From: a virus
Virus record (IMG/VR): IMGVR_UViG_3300010885_017373
Coordinates: 1-37,303 of that record
DNA length: 37,303 bases
Strand: one strand, 5' to 3'
How positions within the stretch are numbered: the first letter of the stretch is position 1; each line of letters opens with the position of its first letter. This document shows, piece by piece, positions 23,695-30,305 of this stretch. The translations under genes were made by a program, and so were the position numbers. The notes under the pieces are model-generated. The model did not search any database. It worked only from the letters and a program-made list of their open reading frames with translations, and was not told the DNA's origin.

Positions 23695-23887
23695 CGCACG
23701 CCCCCATAAAAGAACACCCCGCAACGAACGCCTCTAATTTGTCGATGAAACGCTCGCGCCCTTCCGCGCAAACCAGAATGAACTGCTCATCGTCGAGCAA
23801 AGCCCATTTGTCATTTTCCATCGACACCGACACGCGGCGGTCAGTCATCACCTCAACAGCGCGGCGCGCGTTTTCAATGTGTCTCAT
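23675..23887 (-). CDS. Accessory protein of unknown function, 70 residues
   Basis: MRHIENARRAVEVMTDRRVS is followed by an acidic central part (ENDKWALLDDEQFILVCAEG) and a Cys/Asp-rich tail (GCSFMGACDENQDY). ATG overlaps the upstream stop as ATGA. It is small, soluble and slightly acidic. No family recognised. Confidence 0.6.
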   Translation of the reverse strand: MRHIENARRAVEVMTDRRVSVSMENDKWALLDDEQFILVCAEGRERFIDKLEAFVAGCSFMGACDENQDY

Positions 23888-24399
23888 AGTGCCCCCGCAG
23901 TCAGTTCGGAATAAGCGATAGGCTCGCCCTCGCCCTCATACAGCCCAAGCAAAATCGCGTCGCCCTGCTTGAATTCGTGCGTGCTGCCTGCGCCCCCCTC
24001 GCTGTCGGTCAGCAGAAAATAACGCCCGTCGGTGTGCGGTTTCATCCATGCTGTATTCGTGCCGCCCGTATAGTAGAGCGTGAAACCATAATGCTCGGGC
24101 GACACGGCGAATCGCCCACACTCGCTCATTGTGGGGTTGTGTACGGCGTGGCCGTTGTGTTCAAAATAAACTAACTCGGTTCTGTCGTGCATATCTTTCG
24201 TCGCCTCCATTAAAAAGAAAAAAGGGTCTTGCAGCGTGGCGAAACAACGCGCCACGCCCTCGCGTATGGCGGGCAGTTCGTCCGGCGTGAATACCGGCGC
24301 TCCCGTAAAAAAGTTGACTATCTGCGCGGGGTCATCATCGAAATGAAAAAGCCGCCCCTGTTCCTCTAAATCAAAAATGAACTGGATTGCTTTTTTCAT
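23884..24399 (-). CDS. Accessory protein of unknown function, 171 residues
   Basis: This is the largest product of the cluster and is acidic and aromatic-rich (MKKAIQFIFDLEEQGRLFHF, then DPAQIVNFFTGAPVFTPDEL, then EHYGFTLYYTGGTNTAW). The C-terminal half (FKQGDAILLGLYEGEGEP) looks like a beta-rich domain. ATG overlaps the upstream stop (ATGA). The acidic character would suit a protein that mimics DNA or blocks a host partner, but that is speculation. Confidence 0.62.
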   Translation of the reverse strand: MKKAIQFIFDLEEQGRLFHFDDDPAQIVNFFTGAPVFTPDELPAIREGVARCFATLQDPFFFLMEATKDMHDRTELVYFEHNGHAVHNPTMSECGRFAVSPEHYGFTLYYTGGTNTAWMKPHTDGRYFLLTDSEGGAGSTHEFKQGDAILLGLYEGEGEPIAYSELTAGAL

Positions 24400-24665
24400 G
24401 ATGGAAACGCCGCCTCGAATACCGCCGACGCGATGCCCCTGTATCGCTCATCGTCACGGGAAAACGGGCCGCGAGCGCGGGCCTGATACACCCTCACAAT
24501 GGGCGTTGCCCGCTCGCGGTAAAAAGGCGCGACGCTGTCGCGCGTCCATGGCCCCGCGTCGCGGAAAATTTCCACGGGCGCGTTAACGTCCCAATCTTCG
24601 CGGCGCGCGGCCGCCCAATCTAACGCGGCGAGATAAGCCTCGCGCTCGGTTTCGTAGAATCTCAC
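24396..24665 (-). CDS. Accessory protein of unknown function, 89 residues
   Basis: The sequence starts MRFYETEREAYLAALDWAAA, followed by PVEIFRDAGPWTRDSVAPFY, and ends IASAVFEAAFPS. It is coupled to both neighbours by ATGA overlaps. Soluble, mixed helix and strand, no recognised family. Confidence 0.6.
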   Translation of the reverse strand: MRFYETEREAYLAALDWAAARREDWDVNAPVEIFRDAGPWTRDSVAPFYRERATPIVRVYQARARGPFSRDDERYRGIASAVFEAAFPS

Positions 24666-25093
24666 AGTTGCACCCCTTCCGGTAAATAGTTACGCCTCGC
24701 GGCGAATATGCTCACGCCCTGCTCGCGTGCGATGCTCACACGCTCGCGCACGCTCATCGAAGCCCAATAATCGCAGGCTTCCGAATACTCTAATTCGCTG
24801 AAATGGTCTTCATCCAACACGGGATAATCGGCGAGCCGTTCGGCGATGGCCTGCGCCCGCGCTAGCGTGTCGGTGTCATCCTGATGGATGGCGATCCATT
24901 CCACCCAGCCGACGGCCCAATGACGCTCGCGCACTACAGTCACCGTGTCAGACTCGCCGCCGATTAACTCTAGCCCGCGAATAAAATTCGAGCGTGTGAG
25001 CGCGTCGCTCTCGCGGTGTTGGCCGAGAAAAACGAAAAACTCAGGCCATACTTCGCCCGCGTAATGTTCGGGCATTTTCCAGCGGGTCAGCAT
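24662..25093 (-). CDS. Recurrent phage accessory protein, 143 residues, function unknown
   Basis: The pattern MLTRWKMPEHYAGEVWPEFF, ALTRSNFIRGLELIGGE, ERHWAVGWVEWIAIHQDD, DYPVLDEDHFSELEYSEACD and SVRERVSIAREQGVSIFAAR matches, from memory, a family found in small-gene clusters of many unrelated phages. The HWAVGWVE and DYPVLDE-S---EAC-YW blocks are the most typical. No function is known to me. It overlaps the upstream gene by seven bases. Confidence 0.72.
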   Translation of the reverse strand: MLTRWKMPEHYAGEVWPEFFVFLGQHRESDALTRSNFIRGLELIGGESDTVTVVRERHWAVGWVEWIAIHQDDTDTLARAQAIAERLADYPVLDEDHFSELEYSEACDYWASMSVRERVSIAREQGVSIFAARRNYLPEGVQL

Positions 25094-25401
25094 GACACCC
25101 CCAACACGTTGAGTTTCATTCGCGTTTCAGCGACGGCGTTTTCCACCATGCCGCCGTAATAATTCGACGCTTCGATAAACTGTCGCGGCGAGGCGTAGCA
25201 GCACCGCCCCAAATAATCTGTCCCCAGCAGCACGCCGCTCTTGAACGCCTCGACGCGCGCAACGAACCAGCACAATTCGCCGCTGTTGATGCGGGCGAGC
25301 GTGTCATCGTCAAATTCTGGCGGCTCATCTTCGGGCGCGACGCTGAAGATAATTTCAAACCCCGCGACGCTCTCGCGGTGTACACCTTCCCAATAAGTCA
25401 T
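25087..25401 (-). CDS. Recurrent phage accessory protein, 104 residues, function unknown
   Basis: MTYWEGVHRESVAGFEIIFS, then EDEPPEFDDDTLARINSGEL, then CWFVARVEAFKSGVLLGTDY-LG-CCYAS belongs, as I recall, to a family that travels with the 143-residue neighbour in phage small-gene clusters. The conserved W--VRVEA-K-G--LG-DYLG core is clear. It is acidic at its N-terminus. Function unknown; coupled by ATGA to the gene upstream. Confidence 0.72.
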   Translation of the reverse strand: MTYWEGVHRESVAGFEIIFSVAPEDEPPEFDDDTLARINSGELCWFVARVEAFKSGVLLGTDYLGRCCYASPRQFIEASNYYGGMVENAVAETRMKLNVLGVSC

Positions 25402-25652
25402 ACATCACCCCCATACGCTGAATCGATGGCGCGCCCGCTCTCGGCGCAGATGAGCGGCTCGCCCTCCCAATGGATGAACACCTCGACAGGTGTCCAATCG
25501 CGCGCCTGCGCGCGCCTGATGAGGCGGTAATTTCGACGCGCCGACAGCGAGTCGATTACCTCGCCGTCGGCCATCAGCAGCGCGAGCGGGTAACCGCCTG
25601 GCCAGGCGAAGCCGCCAGAGCGTATGAAATTTTGCAAGTCAGTTGTTTTCAT
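25398..25652 (-). CDS. Recurrent phage accessory protein, 84 residues, apparently without its zinc site
   Basis: GGFAWPGGYPLALLMADGEV, ARRNYRLIRRAQARDW and HWEGEPLICAESGRAIDSAY match a family I recall with (Y/F)AWPGGYP...DGG...C--CA..N...I...W...C--CG--I-SAYG. In those relatives two Cys pairs bind zinc; here only the Cys in ICAESG remains. GAGG lies before ATG 25652. Confidence 0.68.
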   Translation of the reverse strand: MKTTDLQNFIRSGGFAWPGGYPLALLMADGEVIDSLSARRNYRLIRRAQARDWTPVEVFIHWEGEPLICAESGRAIDSAYGGDV

Positions 25653-25654
25653 GT

Positions 25655-25735
25655 TTACCTCAAAACGTCAAAATAGGCGAGCGCCAGCGCGCAAAGCACG
25701 GCCCCGATAACTATGGCGAGCAGGCAATCTTTCAC
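25655..25735 (-). CDS. 26-residue membrane peptide, translationally coupled
   Basis: GTG at 25735 overlaps the stop of the preceding gene (GTGA) and opens MKDCLLAIVIGAVLCALALA followed by YFDVLR. This is one transmembrane helix with short ends. Two bases separate it from the next gene upstream of its ribosome site. Its coupling and compact fit support it as real; function unknown. Confidence 0.5.
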   Translation of the reverse strand: MKDCLLAIVIGAVLCALALAYFDVLR

Positions 25736-25932
25736 AGCGTCGCCCTCCCTGCTAGCGCGTCGCTGATGCGCCCCTCGCGGTGCAGCGCATCGACGAAATC
25801 GACGAACGCCGCGCGTGTGTGCGCGTTGTGGCGGTTCTGCGGAGCCGTCAAAATGCCCGCCTCGCGCGCGCGCTCCGCTAGGATGTAATGCGCGTCCCAA
25901 AACGCCGCGCGTATCTGTTTCTGGTTTGTCAT
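25732..25932 (-). CDS. Conserved small phage protein, 66 residues, function unknown
   Basis: The start is ATG 25932 after a GGGGGAAA ribosome site. MTNQKQIRAAFWDAHYILAE and TRAAFVDFVDALHREGRISD-ALA-R-TL match a short family I recall from many proteobacterial phages (KQIR-AFW-AH ... AF-D(Y/F)VD-L---G-ISEALA-R-TL). It is probably all-helical. No function is known. Confidence 0.74.
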   Translation of the reverse strand: MTNQKQIRAAFWDAHYILAERAREAGILTAPQNRHNAHTRAAFVDFVDALHREGRISDALAGRATL

Positions 25933-25946
25933 CAGTTTCCCCCTAG

Positions 25947-26345
25947 TTAATAGACACACACGCCGCGCGTGTAATAAGACTCGGCGCTTTCGCCTGCTGG
26001 CACGTCGCCCTCGCGTAACAGGTACAGCGTCGCGCCGCGCGGGTCAGTCTGAAGATAGTACGGATGGCGCGCGATGGCGGCGAGGCGCGCCAGAGCGCCG
26101 CGCTCCATGTCGCGCACGGGTGAGCGCCTGCGCGCGCCCGTGCGGAAGCAATAGGTGACCAAATAAGGCCGACCCGTTTTTTCGTCGCGCTCGACTGCGC
26201 CCGCGTCGGTTCCACACTCGCGCTCATACCATGCGCGCAACGCGCGCGAGATACGCGCGAGCGCCTCGCCCTCATCGTAGGTGTAGCCCATGCTCATGAG
26301 CGTTTCTATCTGGCGTAGCCATCGCTGCTGTTCGGTTTTGTTCAT
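25947..26345 (-). CDS. Accessory protein of unknown function, 132 residues
   Basis: MNKTEQQRWLRQIETLMSMG, then EALARISRALRAWYERECGT, then RGALARLAAIARHPYYLQTD and YLLREGDVPAGESAESYYTR. It is basic and helical at its N-terminus, with no known motif. It overlaps the upstream gene by ATGA and is followed by a 14-base gap with a ribosome site. Confidence 0.6.
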   Translation of the reverse strand: MNKTEQQRWLRQIETLMSMGYTYDEGEALARISRALRAWYERECGTDAGAVERDEKTGRPYLVTYCFRTGARRRSPVRDMERGALARLAAIARHPYYLQTDPRGATLYLLREGDVPAGESAESYYTRGVCVY

Positions 26346-26683
26346 GCTGCCTCCCGTTCGGCGACGTCGCCCCAGCAGGCGACGCGGTAGCGGCCGCAGG
26401 CGCGCAGCAGCGTGGGCGTGTAGGTGTCGCCCGTGTTAAGGTAGGTGCAGCGGCTCCCGTCGCGCAGCGGCCCGAAAGACTCGACGCCGCTCGACTCGCC
26501 GAGCGCGTCGAGGCAATGCATCCGAACATCAGCAGTCGATGGCGCGTGATAGCACTCGGCCACACGCGCAGCGCCCGCAGGGAGCGCCTCAAGTTGAGCG
26601 CGGCTCATTTCGAGAATGGCGCGCGCCTCGCGCGCCTTATCGCCGAACACTTGGCGAAGGGTTTTGATCGATGGCAGGTTCAT
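26342..26683 (-). CDS. Accessory protein of unknown function, 113 residues
   Basis: MNLPSIKTLRQVFGDKAREA is followed by a helical stretch (MSRAQLEALPAGAARVAECY), then a Cys-containing C-terminal part (RMHCLDALGESSGVESFGPL; RCTYLNTGDTYTPTLLRACG). No family is certain. ATGA overlaps join it to both neighbours. Confidence 0.6.
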   Translation of the reverse strand: MNLPSIKTLRQVFGDKAREARAILEMSRAQLEALPAGAARVAECYHAPSTADVRMHCLDALGESSGVESFGPLRDGSRCTYLNTGDTYTPTLLRACGRYRVACWGDVAEREAA

Positions 26684-26994
26684 TGTTCGTCGCTCCCGTA
26701 CATTTCCAGCAACTCCGCGCGCAGCGCGTCGGGATCAGCCCCGAACAGCCATTCGGTGCAGTCGAGATAACCCGCCATCGACAGTCGCGCGGCGTGCGCG
26801 TCGGCGAGGCGGCCGAACGTGTCAGCGTCGGCACGGCCGCGCGAACACTCATCGCAGCGCAGCGTGCCCGCCTCCATCGCATCGCGGCGCTCGTTGTGGT
26901 CGAAGGTTGCCCATTCGTGCGAGTAGAGCGTCGCGCCGCAGGCGGCGCACTCGCACGAATAGAGCGCGCCTTTTTGTGTGGTTTCTGGTTTCAT
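26680..26994 (-). CDS. Zinc-ribbon accessory protein, 104 residues
   Basis: Two Cys pairs (Cys16-Ala-Ala-Cys19 in CECAACG and Cys47-Asp-Glu-Cys50 in LRCDECSRG) form a likely zinc ribbon. The C-terminal half ARLSMAGYLDCTEWLFGADP followed by LRAELLEMYGSDE matches a (S-GY-D-T-W) motif I recall from small phage accessory proteins. It may bind nucleic acid or a host protein. ATGA overlaps on both sides. Confidence 0.66.
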   Translation of the reverse strand: MKPETTQKGALYSCECAACGATLYSHEWATFDHNERRDAMEAGTLRCDECSRGRADADTFGRLADAHAARLSMAGYLDCTEWLFGADPDALRAELLEMYGSDEQ

Positions 26995-27158
26995 TTGAGA
27001 CCCTTCGCAGCGCGTTCGATGAGGCCGTACACGTCGGGCGTGTCGGCGTAGCCGAGCGCCGCTGCTGCGGCGCGCACGGCGCTCGCTGGCGCGCTTGGGT
27101 TGATGAGGCGCGCGACGTTCTGAAGCGCGGTTACCGTGTGCAGGCTTTTGGGGATCAT
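26991..27158 (-). CDS. Accessory protein of unknown function, 55 residues
   Basis: The start is set at ATG 27158, which overlaps the upstream stop as ATGA; the longer frame mirrors the upstream gene. The product (MIPKSLHTVTALQNVARLIN, then SAVRAAAAALGYADTPDVYG) is short, helical and basic. No family recognised. Confidence 0.58.
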   Translation of the reverse strand: MIPKSLHTVTALQNVARLINPSAPASAVRAAAAALGYADTPDVYGLIERAAKGLK

Positions 27159-27370
27159 GCTTCGCTCCCGTGAATGAGCGCGCCGTTGCGCCATTGAAAG
27201 TGCGCCATCATGCTCGGCTCGAATTCGTCGCCGCTGCCGTTGATGATCGCCATGATCTCGCGCTGGGTGCGCGCGCTGCTGCTGCGGTGAATCACGGCCA
27301 GCGCGCGCAGATACGCGGTGAAACCCTGCGCGTAAGCGCGGTCGAGTTGTTTTTGATTTTGCTTGGTCAT
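27155..27370 (-). CDS. Accessory protein of unknown function, 71 residues
   Basis: MTKQNQKQLDRAYAQGFTAY, then RTQREIMAIINGSGDEFEPS and MMAHFQWRNGALIHG. The sequence is helical and basic, with a polar C-terminus. Twelve bases separate it from the first gene of the cluster, with AGCAAC but no strong ribosome site before ATG. No family recognised. Confidence 0.6.
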   Translation of the reverse strand: MTKQNQKQLDRAYAQGFTAYLRALAVIHRSSSARTQREIMAIINGSGDEFEPSMMAHFQWRNGALIHGSEA

Positions 27371-27382
27371 GTGTTGCTCCGA

Positions 27383-27808
27383 TTAGAGGGTGACGGCGTC
27401 GGCGGAGATTTCGCCGTCGGCGATAGCACGGGCGAAGGCGTCATCTTCGACGGCCTGACGCGCGGCGCTGCTGGTGTAGCCTGCGCGGATGAGTTCGTAC
27501 ACGCTCGCGCCGTTGATGCAGAGCGTGACAACGCGGCCGCTGCGCTCGCGCATGGTCACGCCATAATCGCGCGCCATCAGCCAGCGCGCGGAGTCTTCAG
27601 CAGCGTGCAGGCGTGCGACGCGCGCATCGAAGGCGGCGAAGGCGTCGGGTTCATGTTGCGCGCTGCGCTCATCATTGAGCGTGTCGCGCACGTTATCGGC
27701 GTGCGAGGCGATGGCGTCGGCGAGCGTGGCGTAGTCATCACGCCAGCAGTCGAAGGCGGCTTCCGCGCTTGACTCGGCGAAGGCGATGCAGTCTTGAAGG
27801 GTCATCAT
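27383..27808 (-). CDS. First gene of the accessory cluster, 141 residues, function unknown
   Basis: ATG at 27808 is chosen; an in-frame TTG at 27820 would add four residues. The protein is acidic and helical (MMTLQDCIAFAESSAEAAFD, then NVRDTLNDERSAQHEPDAFA, then YELIRAGYTSSAARQAVEDD). It opens the minus-strand cluster beside the repeat-rich non-coding hub, so it should be the first translated after promoter activity there. No clear promoter or ribosome site could be assigned. Confidence 0.6.
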   Translation of the reverse strand: MMTLQDCIAFAESSAEAAFDCWRDDYATLADAIASHADNVRDTLNDERSAQHEPDAFAAFDARVARLHAAEDSARWLMARDYGVTMRERSGRVVTLCINGASVYELIRAGYTSSAARQAVEDDAFARAIADGEISADAVTL

Positions 27809-27943
27809 TTTGTGTGTCAATCTAGAGTTAAGGGAGCCTCAACGGTAAGGGGTCATTGAATGTTTTTCACTAGGTGCAAACCCTATGCGTGGGTCTTTTG
27901 ATGGTAAGACGTGGGCATGGGGTTTTGGCGCTCTGCGCTGCTG

Positions 27944-28321
27944 GTGTGTCATGTGTGCCATGTCAGGGTAAGTTTATGGAAAGAACATAGCCAGCAGAGC
28001 ATCAGGGAGGCGCTCGGGGCGCCAGCGAATTTTCGGGCGTGTGGGCATGGCACACCTGACCCACGCGCCCCCAAAAAGCGCGCCGCGCTGCCATGCTGCA
28101 TTGTGTGTGACCCGTGTGGGCATGGCACACATGACACACAAAAAAGTGAGCACTCACCAACCGGGTCAGATACTAATAAGGGTTTTCCCCATACCAATAT
28201 GGTCACGGGTTTACCCTTATTGATAAGGGCAAACCCTTACTAGTATGTAGTATAGGGGTTACTACTTACTGCTGCCTGCCGCGTGCTGCGTGCTGTGTGT
28301 GCCATGACACACATGACCCAC
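27944..28321. repeat. Four copies of a 19-base repeat (CATGGCACACATGACACAC)
   Basis: Copies lie at 27944-27962 (minus orientation, exact), 28046-28064 (plus, two differences), 28121-28139 (plus, exact) and 28303-28321 (plus, two differences). Each contains GTGT/ACAC half-sites. The inverted first copy and uneven spacing do not suit CRISPR. They resemble iterons or multiple operator sites. Confidence 0.75.
28171..28245. promoter_or_regulatory. Nested inverted repeats, AT-rich core of the hub
   Basis: Outer arms TACTAATAAGGGTTT (28171-28185) and AAACCCTTACTAGTA (28231-28245) pair with one mismatch. Inside lies a 30-base palindrome (28207-28236) with 13 of 14 pairs around TG, and a smaller dyad CCATA-CCAA-TATGG (28189-28202). 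The right outer arm shares six bases with the palindrome, so two alternative cruciforms are possible. This could be an origin unwinding region or a multi-site operator. Confidence 0.62.
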
Positions 28322-28337
28322 CCCCCCCCTCCCCCCC
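28321..28337. repeat. C9-T-C7 tract
   Basis: Nine C, one T and seven C follow CCCA directly after the last 19-base repeat. The minus strand reads as long G runs that could form a G-quadruplex, and the length may vary by slippage. It is not inside a supported gene. Confidence 0.6.
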
Positions 28338-28400
28338 GGCCAGGGCCCTAGCATTTCTGCTGCGCGCGCACAGGGATCGCAGACAATTTTTATTTTTTGG

Positions 28401-28406
28401 TATAGT
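28401..28406 (+). promoter_or_regulatory. Possible -10 box before the small terminase gene
   Basis: TATAGT lies in an AT-rich stretch seven bases before the chosen ATG at 28414. The -35 region is weak (GCAGAC at 16 bases). If used, transcription would start at or next to the start codon. Confidence 0.3.
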
Positions 28407-28413
28407 TGCAGCC

Positions 28414-28863
28414 ATGTTTCAATCACTTCCTTACGAACCCCGGCGCGTACAGGCCACAGAGGCGCGGTTGGAACGCATATACGCTGTTGCCAAACGCGGG
28501 CTGAAAGGCGACTCGCTGGCAATAGCCGCAGGGTTGTTGCCGGAGGAATTCAATCAACTCGCGCAACTAGACCCGCTGGTTAACCTGGCCGCGCAGAAGG
28601 GCCGCGCCGACGCTGAGATGGAACTGTCCGAGGTGCTGTACAAAGCGGCAATGGCTGGCGACGTTAAAGCCGCTACAACGATCTTGCAGCACAAGTGCGA
28701 TTGGGTCGCCAAGCAACAGATCGAGGTCAACCAGACAATCTCGATCACCGCCGCGCTTCAAGAAGCACAACAGCGAGTAATTAAATATGCAGACGACGAT
28801 CTACTCGGCGACAGACGAACAAGCCTTAATGGCGAGGTTGTGGACGCCCGCGTTATCGAATGA
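28414..28863 (+). CDS. terS: Terminase small subunit
   Basis: From ATG 28414 the product has 149 residues. An N-terminal helix-turn-helix-like part (YAVAKRGLKGDSLAIAAGLL) is followed by a helical region (AEMELSEVLYKAAMAGDVKA, then TILQHKCDWVAKQQIEVNQT), the usual layout of small terminases that recognise phage DNA and form a ring. The gene lies directly before the large terminase gene. Upstream in-frame codons are Pro-rich repeat sequence and were left out. No ribosome site is visible before this ATG. Confidence 0.83.
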   Translation: MFQSLPYEPRRVQATEARLERIYAVAKRGLKGDSLAIAAGLLPEEFNQLAQLDPLVNLAAQKGRADAEMELSEVLYKAAMAGDVKAATTILQHKCDWVAKQQIEVNQTISITAALQEAQQRVIKYADDDLLGDRRTSLNGEVVDARVIE

Positions 28864-30304
28864 CCCGTTAGCGTTTGTGATGTTCGTGTTCCCGTGGGGC
28901 AGAGCGGGCACGCCGCTGGAACACTTCAGCGGGCCGCGCAAGTGGCAGCGGGAAGTGCTGTCGGCACTTAAAGAACACATCAAGCAGAACAACGGCAAGG
29001 TTGACTTTGACACGCTCAGATTAGCGGTGGCGTCAGGGCGCGGTATCGGCAAGTCGGCCCTAGTCAGTTGGCTGACGATCTGGATGCTGTCCACGCGGAT
29101 CGGTTCGACGACCATCATCTCGGCTAACTCAGAGTCGCAGTTGCGTTCCGTCACTTGGGCCGAGATCACCAAGTGGCTGGCGATGTCGATCAACAGCCAT
29201 TGGTTTGAGGTCAGCGCCACCAGACTGATGCCTGCCAAGTGGCTGACTGAACTGGTCGAGCGTGACCTAAAGAAAGGCACGCGGTACTGGGGCGTCGAGG
29301 GTCGGCTGTGGTCGGCAGAGAATCCTGACGCCTACGCGGGCGTACACAACTACGACGGCGTGATGGTGGTGTTCGACGAAGCCAGCGGCATCGACGACTC
29401 GATCTGGTCGGTGACAAGCGGCTTTTTCACAGAGAACACGCCCAACAGGTTCTGGCTGGCGTTCAGCAACCCGCGCCGCAACACGGGGTACTTCTACGAA
29501 GCCTTCAACAGCAAGCGGGACTTTTGGAGCGGCAAGCAAGTAGACGCGCGCACGGTCGAGGGTACTGACAAACAGGTCTACGAGCAGATCATCGCGGAGT
29601 ACGGGTCGGACTCGTACCAGGCGCACGTTGAGGTGTACGGGTCGTTTCCTAACGCCAGCGACGACCAGTTCATCGGCAGCAGCATAGTGGACGAAGCGAT
29701 GGAGCGGGAGAAGTACAAGGATGCATCAGCGCCCATCATCGTCGGCGTTGACCCAGCCCGCTTCGGCGCTGACTCGACGGTGATCGCCATCCGGCAGGGC
29801 AGGGACATCGTGACGATCAAGCGGTACAAGGGCGACGACACCATGACGGTGGTTGGTCATGTGATCGATGTGATCGAAGAATTTGCGCCAGCCTTGGTCG
29901 TCATCGACGAAGGCGGGCTAGGCGCGGGTATTGTTGACCGCCTAAAGGAGCAGCGGTACAAGATCAAGGGCGTCAACTTCGGCAACAAGTCGAAAAACCC
30001 GATCATGTACGGCAATATGAGGGCGCAGATGTGGGGTGAAATGCGGGAGTGGCTGAAGTCGGCCAGCATACCCAAGGACAAGTTCTTGAAAACTGACCTG
30101 ATTTCGCCTATGATGAAACCGGACTCGCGGGGTACAATCTTTCTGGAAAGCAAGAAAGAGATGAAATCTCGCGGTCTTGCCTCGCCCGACGCAGCAGATG
30201 CGCTGGCCGTGACCTTTGCATTTCCTGTCGCTCATCGTGAGTACAATGAGCCTGTCCGTCGCTCATCATACCAGACGGCGTTAACTTCTTGGATGGGTTC
30301 GTAA
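28787..30304 (+). CDS. terL: Terminase large subunit (packaging ATPase and nuclease)
   Basis: The 505-residue motor has Walker A ASGRGIGKSAL (Lys89), Walker B VMVVFDEAS (Asp197-Glu198) and an RNase H-like nuclease: VGVDPARFGADST (Asp322), VVIDEGGLGAG and SPDAADALAVT. ATG 28787 overlaps the small subunit by 77 bases; ATG 28829 (MARLWTPAL) is an alternative that starts nearer the usual family N-terminus. It drives DNA through the portal and cuts it at the end of packaging. It follows terS and precedes head genes, as in most tailed phages. Confidence 0.95.
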   Translation: MQTTIYSATDEQALMARLWTPALSNDPLAFVMFVFPWGRAGTPLEHFSGPRKWQREVLSALKEHIKQNNGKVDFDTLRLAVASGRGIGKSALVSWLTIWMLSTRIGSTTIISANSESQLRSVTWAEITKWLAMSINSHWFEVSATRLMPAKWLTELVERDLKKGTRYWGVEGRLWSAENPDAYAGVHNYDGVMVVFDEASGIDDSIWSVTSGFFTENTPNRFWLAFSNPRRNTGYFYEAFNSKRDFWSGKQVDARTVEGTDKQVYEQIIAEYGSDSYQAHVEVYGSFPNASDDQFIGSSIVDEAMEREKYKDASAPIIVGVDPARFGADSTVIAIRQGRDIVTIKRYKGDDTMTVVGHVIDVIEEFAPALVVIDEGGLGAGIVDRLKEQRYKIKGVNFGNKSKNPIMYGNMRAQMWGEMREWLKSASIPKDKFLKTDLISPMMKPDSRGTIFLESKKEMKSRGLASPDAADALAVTFAFPVAHREYNEPVRRSSYQTALTSWMGS

Positions 30305-30305
30305 A

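Larger units (their letters stand above)
27821..28413. other. Non-coding hub between accessory cluster and terminase: origin or regulatory region
   Basis: About 590 bases hold no gene I can support; the open frames here are repeat-driven and low complexity. The stretch contains four copies of a 19-base repeat, a set of nested inverted repeats in an AT-rich core (28171-28245), a C-rich tract and an AT-rich segment just before the small terminase gene. It separates divergent transcription units. Such features fit a replication origin, an operator complex or a packaging signal. Confidence 0.6.

Noticed and set aside
26616-27173. 185-residue Arg-rich plus-strand frame
   Set aside because: Its composition is typical of antisense GC-rich DNA and it opposes coupled minus-strand genes.
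27170-27772. 200-residue plus-strand frame
   Set aside because: It is the antisense of two accessory genes in GC-rich DNA, with no motif and no ribosome site; the minus genes show ATGA coupling.
27911-28243. 110-residue plus-strand frame in the repeat hub (CHVCHVRV...)
   Set aside because: Its Cys/His pattern comes from the 19-base repeat; it has no ribosome site and low-complexity content.
27944-28321. CRISPR array
   Set aside because: The repeats are 19 bases, one is inverted, spacing is uneven (about 84, 56 and 163 bases) and there are no cas genes of an adaptation or interference type.
28262-28522. 86-residue minus-strand frame over the C tract and terS start
   Set aside because: Driven by the C tract and repeats, and overlaps the supported terS gene.
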